Shown piece after piece: positions 36,088-46,329 of a stretch of 64,000 nt of DNA. Each line of letters starts with the position of its first letter. Positions within the stretch are counted from its first letter, which is position 1. Below the pieces are notes generated by a model that was not told the DNA's origin, searched no databases, and saw only the letters and a program-made list of their open reading frames with translations. The stretch comes from Archegozetes longisetosus (Eukaryota; Arthropoda; Arachnida; Sarcoptiformes; Trhypochthoniidae): contig JAEMBT020000005.1 of NCBI GenBank assembly GCA_018873245.2, forward strand, positions 11,358,001-11,422,000. Reading direction: 5' to 3'. The position numbers and the translations under genes are program-made.

Positions 36088-38667
36088 ATGAAGTTAATTA
36101 AACCTCCTTTGTTGATTATTTGTCTTGCTTACGGCGGAGTATTAGAAGCCATAATCTCTCCGTTGCAAAATCAAACTCACCTATTGACTACAGGTTCTCA
36201 TGGGTTAAAAATTACTCAGTTTGGTCGAGCATTCATATTTAGTGGATACTGGACACAGATTATTCAAATTGAATTTCCAAGTATACTGACTTCAAATTTC
36301 AGTTTACCACAAGTATCGTTAAATTGTGCAAAAGATATTTATAGTGCTTTAGCACTTCAACCTATGTGCGATAGATATAATTATTTGATGAACGCGGCCT
36401 TCGAGGCATCTGAAGGATTTAAGAACATATTACATCGGAAATTTGAAGATCTCATTAAACAACAAACAATTCATTCATGGATTTCCAGGAGGAAAAGGTC
36501 TGATAGTGTAGTACCGATAATCGGAGATGCACTTTCGTTTCTATTTGGAACTGCAACCTCGAAAGACATACATGACCTCAATGAAAAATATTCAATACTT
36601 TCCTCAATGGTAAAGGAAGGAAGAAGACAAACTGCTACTCTCAAGAAACAATTAATAGGGCTGACTAAAGTTATTCGAGCAAATGTTGAAAGAGTGAATC
36701 AAGCTTTTTCGGAGGTGGCCGAACATATCAGTTTCTTGGAATATGAAGTAAAGGCTCTTTATAGATTGATATATGACATGTCGTCAGCAGTAACTATTTT
36801 TAACTCAATGGAAAGAAAAATGAATGATGCTATTGTTAGTGCATTGATTTCTCTATATAATCTCTCGTTATACAGTCAGTCTGTCGAAGATATTGAAGAA
36901 TCATTAATTCAATTACGACGTGGAATTCTACCGTCTAATCTGTTATCACCTGATGAACTTAAAGAAATTTTAATTAAAGTTAAAGCTAATGTGGCACCTT
37001 TATATTTACTTGGAATCGATGAAAGTAATTTGGATTTGTATTATGTTTTACCGCTAATTAAGTTTTCCCTGTTACCTGATGGATTAATGTTAAGACTCTC
37101 AATTCCTTTACAAACGATTAAGACTAAAACTCATTTCAATATTTTGAAACCGATTGCTTCGCCTATTCCATGCAACGAAAAATACTGTCAATGGTTTGGA
37201 CGTCTGAATTCTACTGAGACCTTTATAACTTTATCTCTTAAAGATCGATGTTGGTTAACGGATGAAGAAAATATTAAACTATATGGTGAGATCGATTTAG
37301 CAACCTTTAGTTGTATAACAATTAGTGGGGAAAATTTATGTTACTCCATGGATCCATCTTTGATTCAAACAATCAGTGCTTGCACCATTTCTTTATGGAA
37401 TTGGGACACAAATTATGTGAAGAAATTTTGTCAGTTTGAGTTATCCCTGAAAGAGCAGTACCAACCGATTCGAATAACTGATGATACCTGGATCTTGCAT
37501 AAAGATGTCATTCCTAGTTTTGATGTTATTTGTCAGAATATTGGATCAAAAGGGCGATCACTAGTAGAATGGGCTGAAGAAGTTACGGTTGATACAAGTT
37601 GTTATTTAAAAACAGAATCACATACTCTTTATGGACCACTTAAATACAGAGATTCAAGATTAGATTTAGTACGAAGCAAACCGCCGATATTCCTGTTTGA
37701 TCAAAAATTCTTTAATGAGGAAATGAAAGTAGAGGAGGAAGTAATAGAAGTAAAAAGGGAAAAAATTGAAGATATGAAGAGTATAGACGTAAATAAGTTC
37801 AGAGATTATTTACAACTCGATCAGAGAGCGACAACCGCTGCTATGGATGAATTATGGACGGCTTCGGAGGATTTTTCAGAAAGATTATTGCAAATAGAAA
37901 ATATTCAACAACACACAATAAATTCAATCACTTGGCAAGGCTTGATTCACTCATTTACTAAAATAGTAATGTTTTACATCTTCACTAGTGTTTCAATAAC
38001 GCTTATAAGGCTTGGACATAGCATTATTGGTATTTCACCTATTATTGTTTTAAACACACAATTTACTGATGCATTAATCTCAAATCCCGGAGATTCGATT
38101 ACTTATTGGGAAACTGTGGTTCATGATCCGATAAATCCTGTTATTAATTTAATGTTAATAACTTTGGGATTTATTATCCTTTTCGGAATAATTAAATATA
38201 AGTGGTTTAGAATTATTAAATTTACCAGTCATTATGGAATATGGGAAGGTGAAGAGGGTTTGAAAGATCTGACTAAATATGGGGATTATCTTCAAATATC
38301 GTTTCACCTTCTGACCAAACATTGGTTTAATGCCTATTTAAGAGAAGTTATCATTAAATGTCCGTCGGATTGTTTAGATCATTCTGTAGCCTTTGGTCAT
38401 ATTAATATTAAGAGTAATTCGAAGATATGGTTCACACATGAGAACAAGAATTGTTTATTGTTTAGATTGGCTTCACCTGTGAGATATTCCATCGATTTAC
38501 AACAAGGAATGGAGACAACAAGATTACAACAGATTGACATTCCGGTTTCTGCCATTAATTGGTTAGAAGGAGGGTTACCCCAAGGATTGGACAAGAACAA
38601 CTTATATGGCCAATGTTTAGTGGAATTCGTCAGAAGAAGATCGACATCTTTGAGAAATACGGAGTAA
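36088..38667 (+). CDS. env: Envelope glycoprotein of the retroelement (baculovirus-F-like), 859 residues
   Basis: Uninterrupted frame from ATG 36088. Residues 1-21 form a signal peptide. A furin-type cleavage site RRKR lies at about 134-137, followed by a hydrophobic, Gly/Ala-rich segment (about 139-156), which is the arrangement of insect errantivirus and baculovirus F-type fusion proteins. Many cysteines lie in the ectodomain (e.g. 361-367, 388, 409, 418, 432, 448, 482, 505). A Lys/Glu-rich stretch at 545-565 looks coiled. Two hydrophobic segments follow, about 626-655 and 686-703, then a tail of about 150 residues, longer than usual for the family. It is intact while gag and pol are broken. 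In a functional provirus it would mediate membrane fusion; whether this copy is expressed cannot be seen. Confidence 0.88.
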   Translation: MKLIKPPLLIICLAYGGVLEAIISPLQNQTHLLTTGSHGLKITQFGRAFIFSGYWTQIIQIEFPSILTSNFSLPQVSLNCAKDIYSALALQPMCDRYNYLMNAAFEASEGFKNILHRKFEDLIKQQTIHSWISRRKRSDSVVPIIGDALSFLFGTATSKDIHDLNEKYSILSSMVKEGRRQTATLKKQLIGLTKVIRANVERVNQAFSEVAEHISFLEYEVKALYRLIYDMSSAVTIFNSMERKMNDAIVSALISLYNLSLYSQSVEDIEESLIQLRRGILPSNLLSPDELKEILIKVKANVAPLYLLGIDESNLDLYYVLPLIKFSLLPDGLMLRLSIPLQTIKTKTHFNILKPIASPIPCNEKYCQWFGRLNSTETFITLSLKDRCWLTDEENIKLYGEIDLATFSCITISGENLCYSMDPSLIQTISACTISLWNWDTNYVKKFCQFELSLKEQYQPIRITDDTWILHKDVIPSFDVICQNIGSKGRSLVEWAEEVTVDTSCYLKTESHTLYGPLKYRDSRLDLVRSKPPIFLFDQKFFNEEMKVEEEVIEVKREKIEDMKSIDVNKFRDYLQLDQRATTAAMDELWTASEDFSERLLQIENIQQHTINSITWQGLIHSFTKIVMFYIFTSVSITLIRLGHSIIGISPIIVLNTQFTDALISNPGDSITYWETVVHDPINPVINLMLITLGFIILFGIIKYKWFRIIKFTSHYGIWEGEEGLKDLTKYGDYLQISFHLLTKHWFNAYLREVIIKCPSDCLDHSVAFGHINIKSNSKIWFTHENKNCLLFRLASPVRYSIDLQQGMETTRLQQIDIPVSAINWLEGGLPQGLDKNNLYGQCLVEFVRRRSTSLRNTE

Positions 38668-38782
38668 TCAGTTAATCAAACGTATTTTCATCTAACCATT
38701 TATTTTACTTAAAGTATATATTATATTATGTTAATCGATAACAATTATAATTAGTCGAGTGAGAATTATTATAACTGAATTT

Positions 38783-38795
38783 CGGAGGGGGGATG
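38783..38795 (+). promoter_or_regulatory. Polypurine tract
   Basis: CGGAGGGGGGATG directly before the 3' LTR. It is the purine-rich primer site for plus-strand synthesis expected at this place. Confidence 0.8.
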
Positions 38796-39375
38796 TGTTA
38801 CAGAGCACTAGACGGCTCTATATTGCTATATAGCAGTGTATTGCTATGTAGTGTTATAGAGTTAGAGTGAGTGTTAGAGTTAGCGTTAGCGTTAGTTTTA
38901 GATATTATATGTATTAGATATGTGTTTGCATTGTAAGTATGTATGTATGTAAGTTTGTATGTAGCATGGGCCCCAAGTGAAGGGTCACGCTTCATAAACT
39001 TAATGTTTGTTTTGTTTTATTTCTAAGTTTAAAGGAGAAAAAGGGAAAAAGTATAGAGAGTTGGAAGAAAAAGTTGGTGATATTTTAGATACGAGTTAGT
39101 TATGTTTTAGAGATAAGAGAGTTTGGAGGTGAAGAGAACAAGTGTGCACACTATAGATGTATGGAGTTATTATTTGTGTATTGGTTTTTTATTTGGAAAA
39201 TTTTGATATTTTTGTATTTCATCTATTTGTCAAAACTTATGTCGTATCAATAAATATAATATTTGATGTGTACTGGTGTTTATAACTGTGTTTTTTTCAG
39301 AATAACTGTTATTGTTTACAGTACAGTTATAGAAGTACAGTCCTAATAGTAACAGTAAGTCCAGTAACTGTAACA
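38796..39375 (+). repeat. 3' LTR, 580 bp
   Basis: Matches the 5' LTR except for two extra T's (T-runs near 39186 and 39291) and one T for C at about 39310. Confidence 0.95.
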
Positions 39376-39831
39376 TAACTGTAGAGCTATTATAAGATAT
39401 GTTAGTTATCAAAATTTTAAGTGAGCATGCTCTCGATAACTTTTCTTTCTGGGCTGAACATTTCAACTTATTTTAAAGTTTTAAACTCTCATTCCTGTAT
39501 TTTTCTGTTGATAATACTTATTAGTTCAAATAAATACTTAGTTGTCTATATGTATACTTTCTATTAAAGTTTTCGATATACTATTCTTTAGATAATATGT
39601 TTCAATACAATAGGAGAAATCGAGTTTATAAATGGAGAAATGTTTTTAGAAAATATGAGTCTATCTAATAGGCTGTTAAATAGTGCTGAATAAAAGCAAA
39701 TTGAACCAAGAATTCGATTTCTATATTTGAAAAATTCGTTTCTTAATGTAATTTCAGGGTATAGGAAGTGTACTTTCATTAGATCTCAATAGTTATATCA
39801 ATAATAGATTTTTTCATCAATTCAAGTTACT

Positions 39832-40094
39832 GTATTGCAAATAATGGATCGATCATACCACTATAATGGCGCTTATTTACATATAGAATCAGTACTCCTT
39901 TGAGTATTAATAATAGGAGTAAAGATTAATACGTATACGAAAAATATGCATTCAGTTCAATTATATATCAATTCAATGCATATTTTGTGTGCATATTAAT
40001 CTTTACTTCTTTTATTAGTACTTAAAAGAGTACTGATTATATGTGTAAATAAGTGCTATTTGTAGGGGTATGATTGATCCATTATTTGCAATAC
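39832..40094. mobile_element. Foldback MITE, 263 bp
   Basis: Arms of about 100 bp in inverted orientation. GTATTGCAAATAATGGATC at the left end mirrors GATCCATTATTTGCAATAC at the right end. Further pairs inside include CTTATTTACA/TGTAAATAAG, TCAGTACTC/GAGTACTGA and TAAAGATTAATA/TATTAATCTTTA. No coding capacity. Target duplication not clear. Confidence 0.8.
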
Positions 40095-40457
40095 ATTACT
40101 ATGATCGTTTTATCTTTCTTTGATGACACAAAATTGTCATTTATTAAAATTTGATTTTTTATTTGTTCTGATAATTTATTAGTTAAATAAGGTATATATA
40201 GTTTACCGTAGGATAATTAAAGTTCTATTATTACCGATAAATTTCGTATGATTTATTCACGTGATATTCTGCTCAACAAATCGATTGATATTTCAACTCA
40301 AAATTTACTTGAATTTGACTCAAAAGATTGAAAATTTTCATTCGGAAAATACATATAATCAAAAATTAAAGTCTTGTTATTCACTCAGTTGTATTGTGTG
40401 CCTGTGAATCAAACTAAGTGTTAAAAATTAAGTTTATAATTACATTAAGTAATAAAT

Positions 40458-43400
40458 CTATGACGACCTGCTTAACAATTTCGAAATAAATAATTTTATG
40501 AAATCAATAAAAAATTGATATACAGCTAAAACATTTAGTCCCAACCAAAAGCTTCCTATACCACCAATATTTGCAATGTAAGCAGTTCTTGTCATCGATG
40601 GTATATGATTAACCGTTACTCTCGGCACAGTCTTCGGCTCAATAACCACTTCAGAATCTGATTCATTCAACGAATACATAATATTCTCTATTTTAGTGAA
40701 TGTAAACTCAGTTCTGGTGCATTCAGTCTTGCATTTCTTATTACATTTGAAATAGGTATCTTTCATGGCCTCTAGGCTACATGAAAAGCCTTTAGTACAG
40801 TAACTCAAGTCATCATTATCACATAACTGTTCAGAACTGCAGAGTTTATCCATAGGATTGAGTAAATCCTTTCTTATGTGCAGGATATCAGGAATACAAT
40901 GATTGCAAACTCGTCTTATGTAATCGTTTTCGCAATTTAGAGTGCAATCATCTTTTGATTTTAAAGATATGTCGAAATCATAATCATAACAATCTGTCTC
41001 ATAAGGATTTGGAAGTAGTTTTGTTTTTGTTGTCCAGTATCTCAAAGTATGTATGTTTCTCGGTAACAATCGTACGAATCCATCAGGATGTGTGGGAATT
41101 ATATATGGCGAATGTATCGATACATCCAAACTCAGGTATTGTTTAGATCCATCTGTGAAAGAATCGTGAAATATTATGCATGATATAGATAGAGAAGCCA
41201 ACAATAGTTATTTTAATAGTAAATGTTCTAGTTTCATATTACACTAGTGCTAGAAAAAGTATTTTTATTATTACTGAATAAATGAATTATTTTCAATTCA
41301 TGCTATTTAACGTTTAGAATATTAAGAGAAAGTGTGAAAAGGCTAATTAAATAAGTAACTTAATTGAGTATGAAAATGTTTTATTTTAATTTAATTTATT
41401 CTTTCTAAGTCATTTATTAATTAAAAATAAAGTAAATTCTTCAACACTAGTGTAATGAAAACTAGAAAATTGCAGCAGATTCTAATAATAAAGCTGTTTG
41501 TGGCTACGCTTTTTGTGAACCTATGCTAAGTTCTAGTATTTATATGTACTATGGCTCAAAGTATGAAAAAAATCGCGTAATAGACAAAAGATTTATTTCT
41601 TAAAGACTAGGAATTAAAAATAATTAGTATAGCAAATTTTTCCTGTATTTATGTCTTCAAGAACTTGGATCTATAAGCACCGAAATCGGATCGTAGTTCG
41701 TTACAATTTGAATTTTTATTAGAAAATTCTGGTCAAAATTAAGTAAATATTAGTAAAAGTCTTAGAAATGTTAACTAATTCGGGTGTAAAATAATGACTA
41801 GTAAATATTAATGCCTCTGTTCGTTTTCACCACTTCTTCCAATCGTTTAAGGATGCTTCCGATCAATCACTTCTTGTCTGATCTGTTCCAAACTTTCAAC
41901 TGAGACTTTTTTGAAGCCTGCAATAAATTTATCGTCTGATTGAGGTATCAATCGGTCCAATTCATGCCACAACTGTTCGATTGTATTCAAGTCCAAGTTT
42001 TGTGGTGACCATTCAGTCTGTTCGATCTGATTTTCTGTGGACTATTTCTTCGCTCAACGTAAAGTGTGTTTGGGGTCATTATCTGATTGAAAGATAAAGT
42101 TATCCCTGATTCCCACACTTTCTGCATTCATGCATAAATTGTTATTAATAATTCTGACAGAGTTTGGTGTTTATTTCGACTAAACTACTGATACCAGTGT
42201 CCGAGACCCATCCCAAATCATTGCAGAAGGTGAGTATTTACAGTAACTGCAATGTTAACTTTATTAGACCCTTCTTTACCCCTTTTCAACCTCTAGTTAG
42301 TGTCTTTTCGAGTTAGCTAACTCAAATTTTGATTCGTCGGGTCAAATAATTTTGTTTGAGAAGGCTGGTTGCATAGTTAAGTATTTCTTTGCAAATGCTG
42401 GTCTATGAGATTTTTCTCACTTGTTACTAGTCTCTTATATGCGATTCCACCAAAAAATGTTTCTCTCTTAATCGTAGATTCACTGTAATTGATATTCACA
42501 AACTATAAGTCATGTTTGATTTCTTTGGTCATAATTCTCTAGTTTTCCGCCACATTTGCTGTAATTCTGTCGTCAGTTCGCCTTGTCGTACAGCGTTTTC
42601 AACCACTTCTTGATAAATTACGAGCTGTTCCGAAAGTGTTGATCTTTCTTACGATTTTATAAACACACGAGGGCTGCGTCCCATTATTTCGGCTATAGTA
42701 TAATATTGTTTACCTTTATCTCTCATTCGAAACATCTGAAGACATTCGGCCTCAGTAAGTTCTCTTAATTTGACCATTTTTCAAGAAATTAATTTTAAAT
42801 TAATATATTTCGATTGAAAAAGTATTCTATTTAAATGATATTCTCTTTAATTTAATTTTAAAGAATAGTAAATTAGTTTCTCCCGCTCTGAATCAGTCAA
42901 AACAAATATTTATTTAATTATGACTGCATAAGAGATAACGAAATGTTTTTATCGTTTATAATTTTACTGAAAATGTGACGCTATTTGATATGTCTATAGT
43001 TCGAATCTCAATTTATTACGTTTCAATTTGAGAAAAATTTGTCAAAATTAACGTAAAGTAATTGTTAAATTATATTGAGTCAAAAACAAGATATCGAGTT
43101 TATTACTCTTTTTTTCATACTTATGAGCGGCAGTGTATATTTAGACTAATTACCATTATTCACATTGTTTTATATTGAATTATTTTTATAAAATTTCTGT
43201 TTATAAATTTATTTAAAGATTCCAAGAAAAACAGAGATCAGAGGATTTCCGAACTGGTAGCAAAATTAATTTTTATTGTAAAAATTTACTGTTAATTTAT
43301 TGTATTATTAATTGTAAAAACAGTTCTCATGAGCTGTAGAATTACCTGATCTCGAAACCGATGAACTTTTACTCAATCCTACCAAAAGTTCAATATAACC

Positions 43401-44027
43401 AATACTCGAAATAGATCTAGAAATATTTTTCATCTTGTTCTCATTAATCAAATGAGTCCAAAATGTTTCACATTTTCTACTATCTTGAATTTTTTCAATA
43501 GAAGTATTTGGATTCCTACAATTTCTAGCTTCTGTGCCATTATTCACTTCACAATCTTTGATATAATTTGTAAAGTCGATGCTGTAGTCGAAAGCCTTAA
43601 TCAGACTAAAATTTTTGATTTCATTTTCCAGAAATTTGTAGATTCTTCTGAAAGTTACCGAACGAATATCAGAACCGTTTCGTCTGTAAATATCTTGGAC
43701 CAATTTCTCAATATCAGGAAACTTTAATTTCAACTTTTCCAAATCAAAGAAAGCATCCGAACAGAAAGTGATAGCCGGAATTTCTGTAAACTTCTGTAAC
43801 TCATATTTAGTTTTGGCGACAGCAGTTGTCCGGTACTCAAAGTACTCTTCAGTTGTTAGGTATGATTGGCACAAGAAACCGATAATACTTGCGAAAGTTA
43901 TAACTTTCACTGAAATTAATCTTAGGGACTTTACCTTCAATAATGACAAGTGCCTCTTTAAGTTTAATGGTAAGAATCTCTCCTTTAGAATTAAAAGTTT
44001 TGCTTTCCTTACTTCAATGATTTCCAT
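40458..44027 (-). CDS. DEG/ENaC (pickpocket-like) sodium channel subunit, 458 residues
   Basis: Two exons, 43346-44027 and 40458-41152, with a 2.2-kb intron (donor GTAATT, acceptor TTCACAG, phase 1). The start is ATG at 44025-44027; the upstream open stretch has no other ATG. Exon 1 has a short cytoplasmic N-terminus, TM1 (VITFASIIGFLCQSYL), then FTEIPAITFCSDAFF, the family's post-TM1 F-P-A-I-T-x-C motif. Exon 2 has the cysteine-rich extracellular domain (CTLNCENDYIRRVCNHCIPD, CSSEQLC, CNKKCKTEC) and TM2 with GGIGSFWLGLNVLAVYQFF. The selectivity-filter G-x-S is G-L-N here. The protein is short but complete for the family. Channels of this group are trimeric, amiloride-sensitive, and gated by peptides, mechanical force or tastants. 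A Tc1-like transposon lies in the intron. Confidence 0.85.
41543..43138 (-). mobile_element. Tc1-like transposon, full length but decayed, in DEG/ENaC intron
   Basis: The ends are imperfect inverted repeats of about 50 bp (left TATGTACTATGGCTCAAAGT; right, reversed, TATACACTGCCGCTCATAAG), each with TA. The minus-strand transposase begins at ATG 42777-42779 with LTEAECLQMFRMRDKGKQ and IAEIMGRS (helix-turn-helix). Further on come F-Q-S-D-N-D-P-K-H-T and N-T-I-E-Q-L-W-H-E-L-D, the second Asp and the Glu of the DD34E triad, then a C-terminus near 41790. Several stops and frame shifts inactivate it. Being inside an intron, it probably does not disturb the host protein. Confidence 0.8.
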
Positions 44028-45367
44028 ATTATGTTTCTCTATTATTGAATCACTTTTCGATTTGCAAATTAAGTTTTGATTCAATTTATGACTACCAATT
44101 TATATAATAAATATATCGACAGCATTACAATTAAGCAATGCACTGTAAGATATAAATGCATTTGACTCAAGACATAAAAGCTCATTTTTAACCTTTGAAA
44201 GAAAATAATAATCGAGAATCGATTCCTTTATTTGAAAGTTTATTAAGTGACGAAATTCCATGCTATTGAAAGAATAATTTGGTAAATGCTTTGCATATAA
44301 TAGACTTGCAAAAAAGGGATATAAATAACGATTTATTATAGAAATTTGAATATTATGTACTGCAATATCGATTACCTTTCTGCATTCAACTGTTTGGCGT
44401 TTAATTTTCTCTTCTTTACGATTCTAGTTTTTTGTTGAAACTCTCTTGAATAATAAAATATAAATTATTTTGTGTGTAATAAATTTCAAACTGGAATCTT
44501 TGATCAGTATTTCAATATTAAAGTATTTATCGCTTTTTTGGTCTCAAGAATAATTTTCAGATACTTATGCTTACTATTTAAAGAATATAAAAATGCTTTT
44601 ACTGTTAACGTAATCATTTTTGAATCTACACTTTTTCACCGAACTCTTATGAGATCAGTCTCATATTTACTTGAATTTTCGCTTAATGTTAACAAGTATT
44701 TCATAAAGACTCTAATATCTGTCTAATAGTTAATGGACAAAATTTCATTACAAAATAAGTTTAATGTGATTTAAATATCAATCTTTATAATTTCATTAAA
44801 CGAATTTTTCGAACTAATATTAAATTTTATTTATTGTAAAAATGGATATGTCCTATTATTATTTGGAAGTAATCTAAGATGCAACTATAATTTTTGATGA
44901 GTTAAATCGTTAAACTATTGAATCTTATGTACAATAATTCTAAAATAAATTCGGGTAAATCGATTTATAAAAATGCTCGGTTTGAGTCACAAATAAATTC
45001 AGGGTGAATTTAGTTTAAACTCGAAATTTCTGACGAGAGATGAGTCAAAAAACTTTAAGGTTAAATAATGAAACACAGTAATATATTTCACAAAGGAAAA
45101 CAGACAATAAGCAATTGTGTCTGGGCGGAGCGATTTAACAACATATTAATATTCATTAATAGGAGTCATATGTTGTAGTAAAATATTAAAACATAATTCC
45201 CACAGGTTTAATAGAAAATTCATTTTAATTGAGTTTTTTATAATGGGTTCTATGGGAGACTGAACTCACTTCAAAAATTAATTTAACCCCCGTTCTTAAT
45301 TTCAATTCGGACTAACTTTTGTAGGATATGCATCAAAAGTTGGAAACGATTTTAGGAAAGTTTCAAA
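44028..45367. other. Intergenic, 1.3 kb
   Basis: Upstream of the DEG/ENaC gene. The sequence just upstream of the start (44095-44115) is TATA-rich. A short open frame at 44472-44726 shows no recognised domain. Nothing else supported. Confidence 0.4.
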
Positions 45368-45648
45368 CCTGATTAGGTTATCATATATGAAGCGGGGACT
45401 TTCATTGACTCATTATGGACTATTGACTCCTTATGGAGTCATTAGTTTATCAACGCCCCCTTATTGTGTGTGTGTGTGTATATATATATATAAATTCAAA
45501 CACACGTGTTTTTAATTATAAAAAGTGCTTATATTTTAAAACTAGAAATATAATCGAAATGTTAAACGTACACGATATAAAATGTGTGAATTACAGAGAA
45601 AATTAGAGGTATATGACAATGTAAGATCTAAAGAGGTAGGTTGCATGT

Positions 45649-45710
45649 GTTACAGGTGACAGGTGACAGGTGACAGGTGACAGGTGACAGGTGTCATAGG
45701 TGTCACAGGT
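45649..45710. repeat. 7-bp minisatellite (ACAGGTG)n
   Basis: About six tandem units with two slightly variant units at the end. Lies inside the 588-bp TIR element. Confidence 0.9.
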
Positions 45711-45800
45711 TCAAGGGATTATATAGAGAAAGTTAATCAACAGGGGTGAAATGTTATTTAATTTCAGATACCAAGATTCAAAGTTAATCGAAGTCTATGG

Positions 45801-45869
45801 GGATCAATAGAAGTCAATGAGAGTCAATAAGAGTCAATAGGAGTCAATAAGAGTCAATAGGAGTCAATC
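45801..45869. repeat. 10-bp minisatellite (GAGTCAATAR)n
   Basis: About six tandem units alternating A and G at the last position. Lies inside the 588-bp TIR element. Confidence 0.9.
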
Positions 45870-46193
45870 GTGCTCGAAGATTAGGGGTCGTTCTAAAAGT
45901 TACATGTAAATAAGTCAGCTCTGACAAAGTTGCTCTCAGGTCCCCGCTTCATATATGATAACCCCTGATTAAGCCCTAGAACATATCCAAAACCTTATTG
46001 AAATCCAGCCTATAGTACATTTAGTTATGGATAGGCTAAGTTCATTATTTTACAACTGTTAACTGAGTTAGCATTTAAGTTACGCTCAGATAAATAACTT
46101 GTAGAGACGTTATTTATGGATAAACAGGATTTGATAATGAATAATCAGAATAGTAAACATAAAAGACCCTTTTGACCTTCATATATTATCCCT

Positions 46194-46266
46194 ACCTCGA
46201 TAGCTCAGCCAGTAAAATGATAGAACACCAACCTAATGATCGTGTGTTCGAATCCTACTCGATTAC
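46194..46266 (+). pseudogene. tRNA-Ile(AAU)-like relic or SINE head
   Basis: Has an A box (TAGCTCAGCCAGT, 46201-46213), a CTAATGA anticodon-type loop after CCAAC, and a B box (GTTCGAATCC, 46246-46255). About seven bases are missing between anticodon loop and T stem, so the anticodon stem cannot close, and only about four acceptor pairs remain. It is not a working tRNA; it may be the tRNA-derived head of a SINE. Confidence 0.5.
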
Positions 46267-46329
46267 CTCAGTTGCCACAAAAGCCAAAACTTCCAGTGTA
46301 GAAAAAGCTAAAAACCAAAGTGTGTCACC

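Larger units (their letters stand above)
28411..39375 (+). mobile_element. Endogenous errantivirus-like LTR retroelement (Ty3/gypsy group with env), 10,965 bp
   Basis: A full-length provirus. The two LTRs (28411-28988 and 38796-39375) both begin TGTTAC and end GTAACA. They differ by only one substitution and two extra T's in T-runs. The flanks repeat TAAC (28407-28410 and 39376-39379), a 4-bp target duplication. Inside, in order: gag (broken), protease, reverse transcriptase, RNase H, integrase (pol, broken), a spacer of about 1.1 kb and an intact env. Order and env type match insect errantiviruses. The LTR similarity indicates recent insertion, yet gag and pol are interrupted. The element sits between genes, not inside one. 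Confidence 0.95.
45376..45963. mobile_element. 588-bp TIR element with perfect 8-bp target duplication
   Basis: The terminal inverted repeats are 24 bp and perfect: GGTTATCATATATGAAGCGG continues to GGAC at 45399, mirrored at 45940-45963. Both sides carry CCTGATTA (45368-45375 and 45964-45971), an exact 8-bp duplication as made by hAT or P-type elements. The interior has no ORF but carries TG/TA dinucleotide runs (about 45464-45492) and two minisatellites. Perfect ends and duplication suggest recent movement. Confidence 0.9.

Noticed and set aside
44472..44726. 84-codon open frame between DEG/ENaC and the 588-bp element
   Set aside because: No ATG-supported conserved domain, no splice context and high AT; indistinguishable from chance.
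45649..45869. Regular repeats considered as a CRISPR array
   Set aside because: Head-to-tail units of 7 and 10 bp with no spacers, inside a transposon of a eukaryote: minisatellites.
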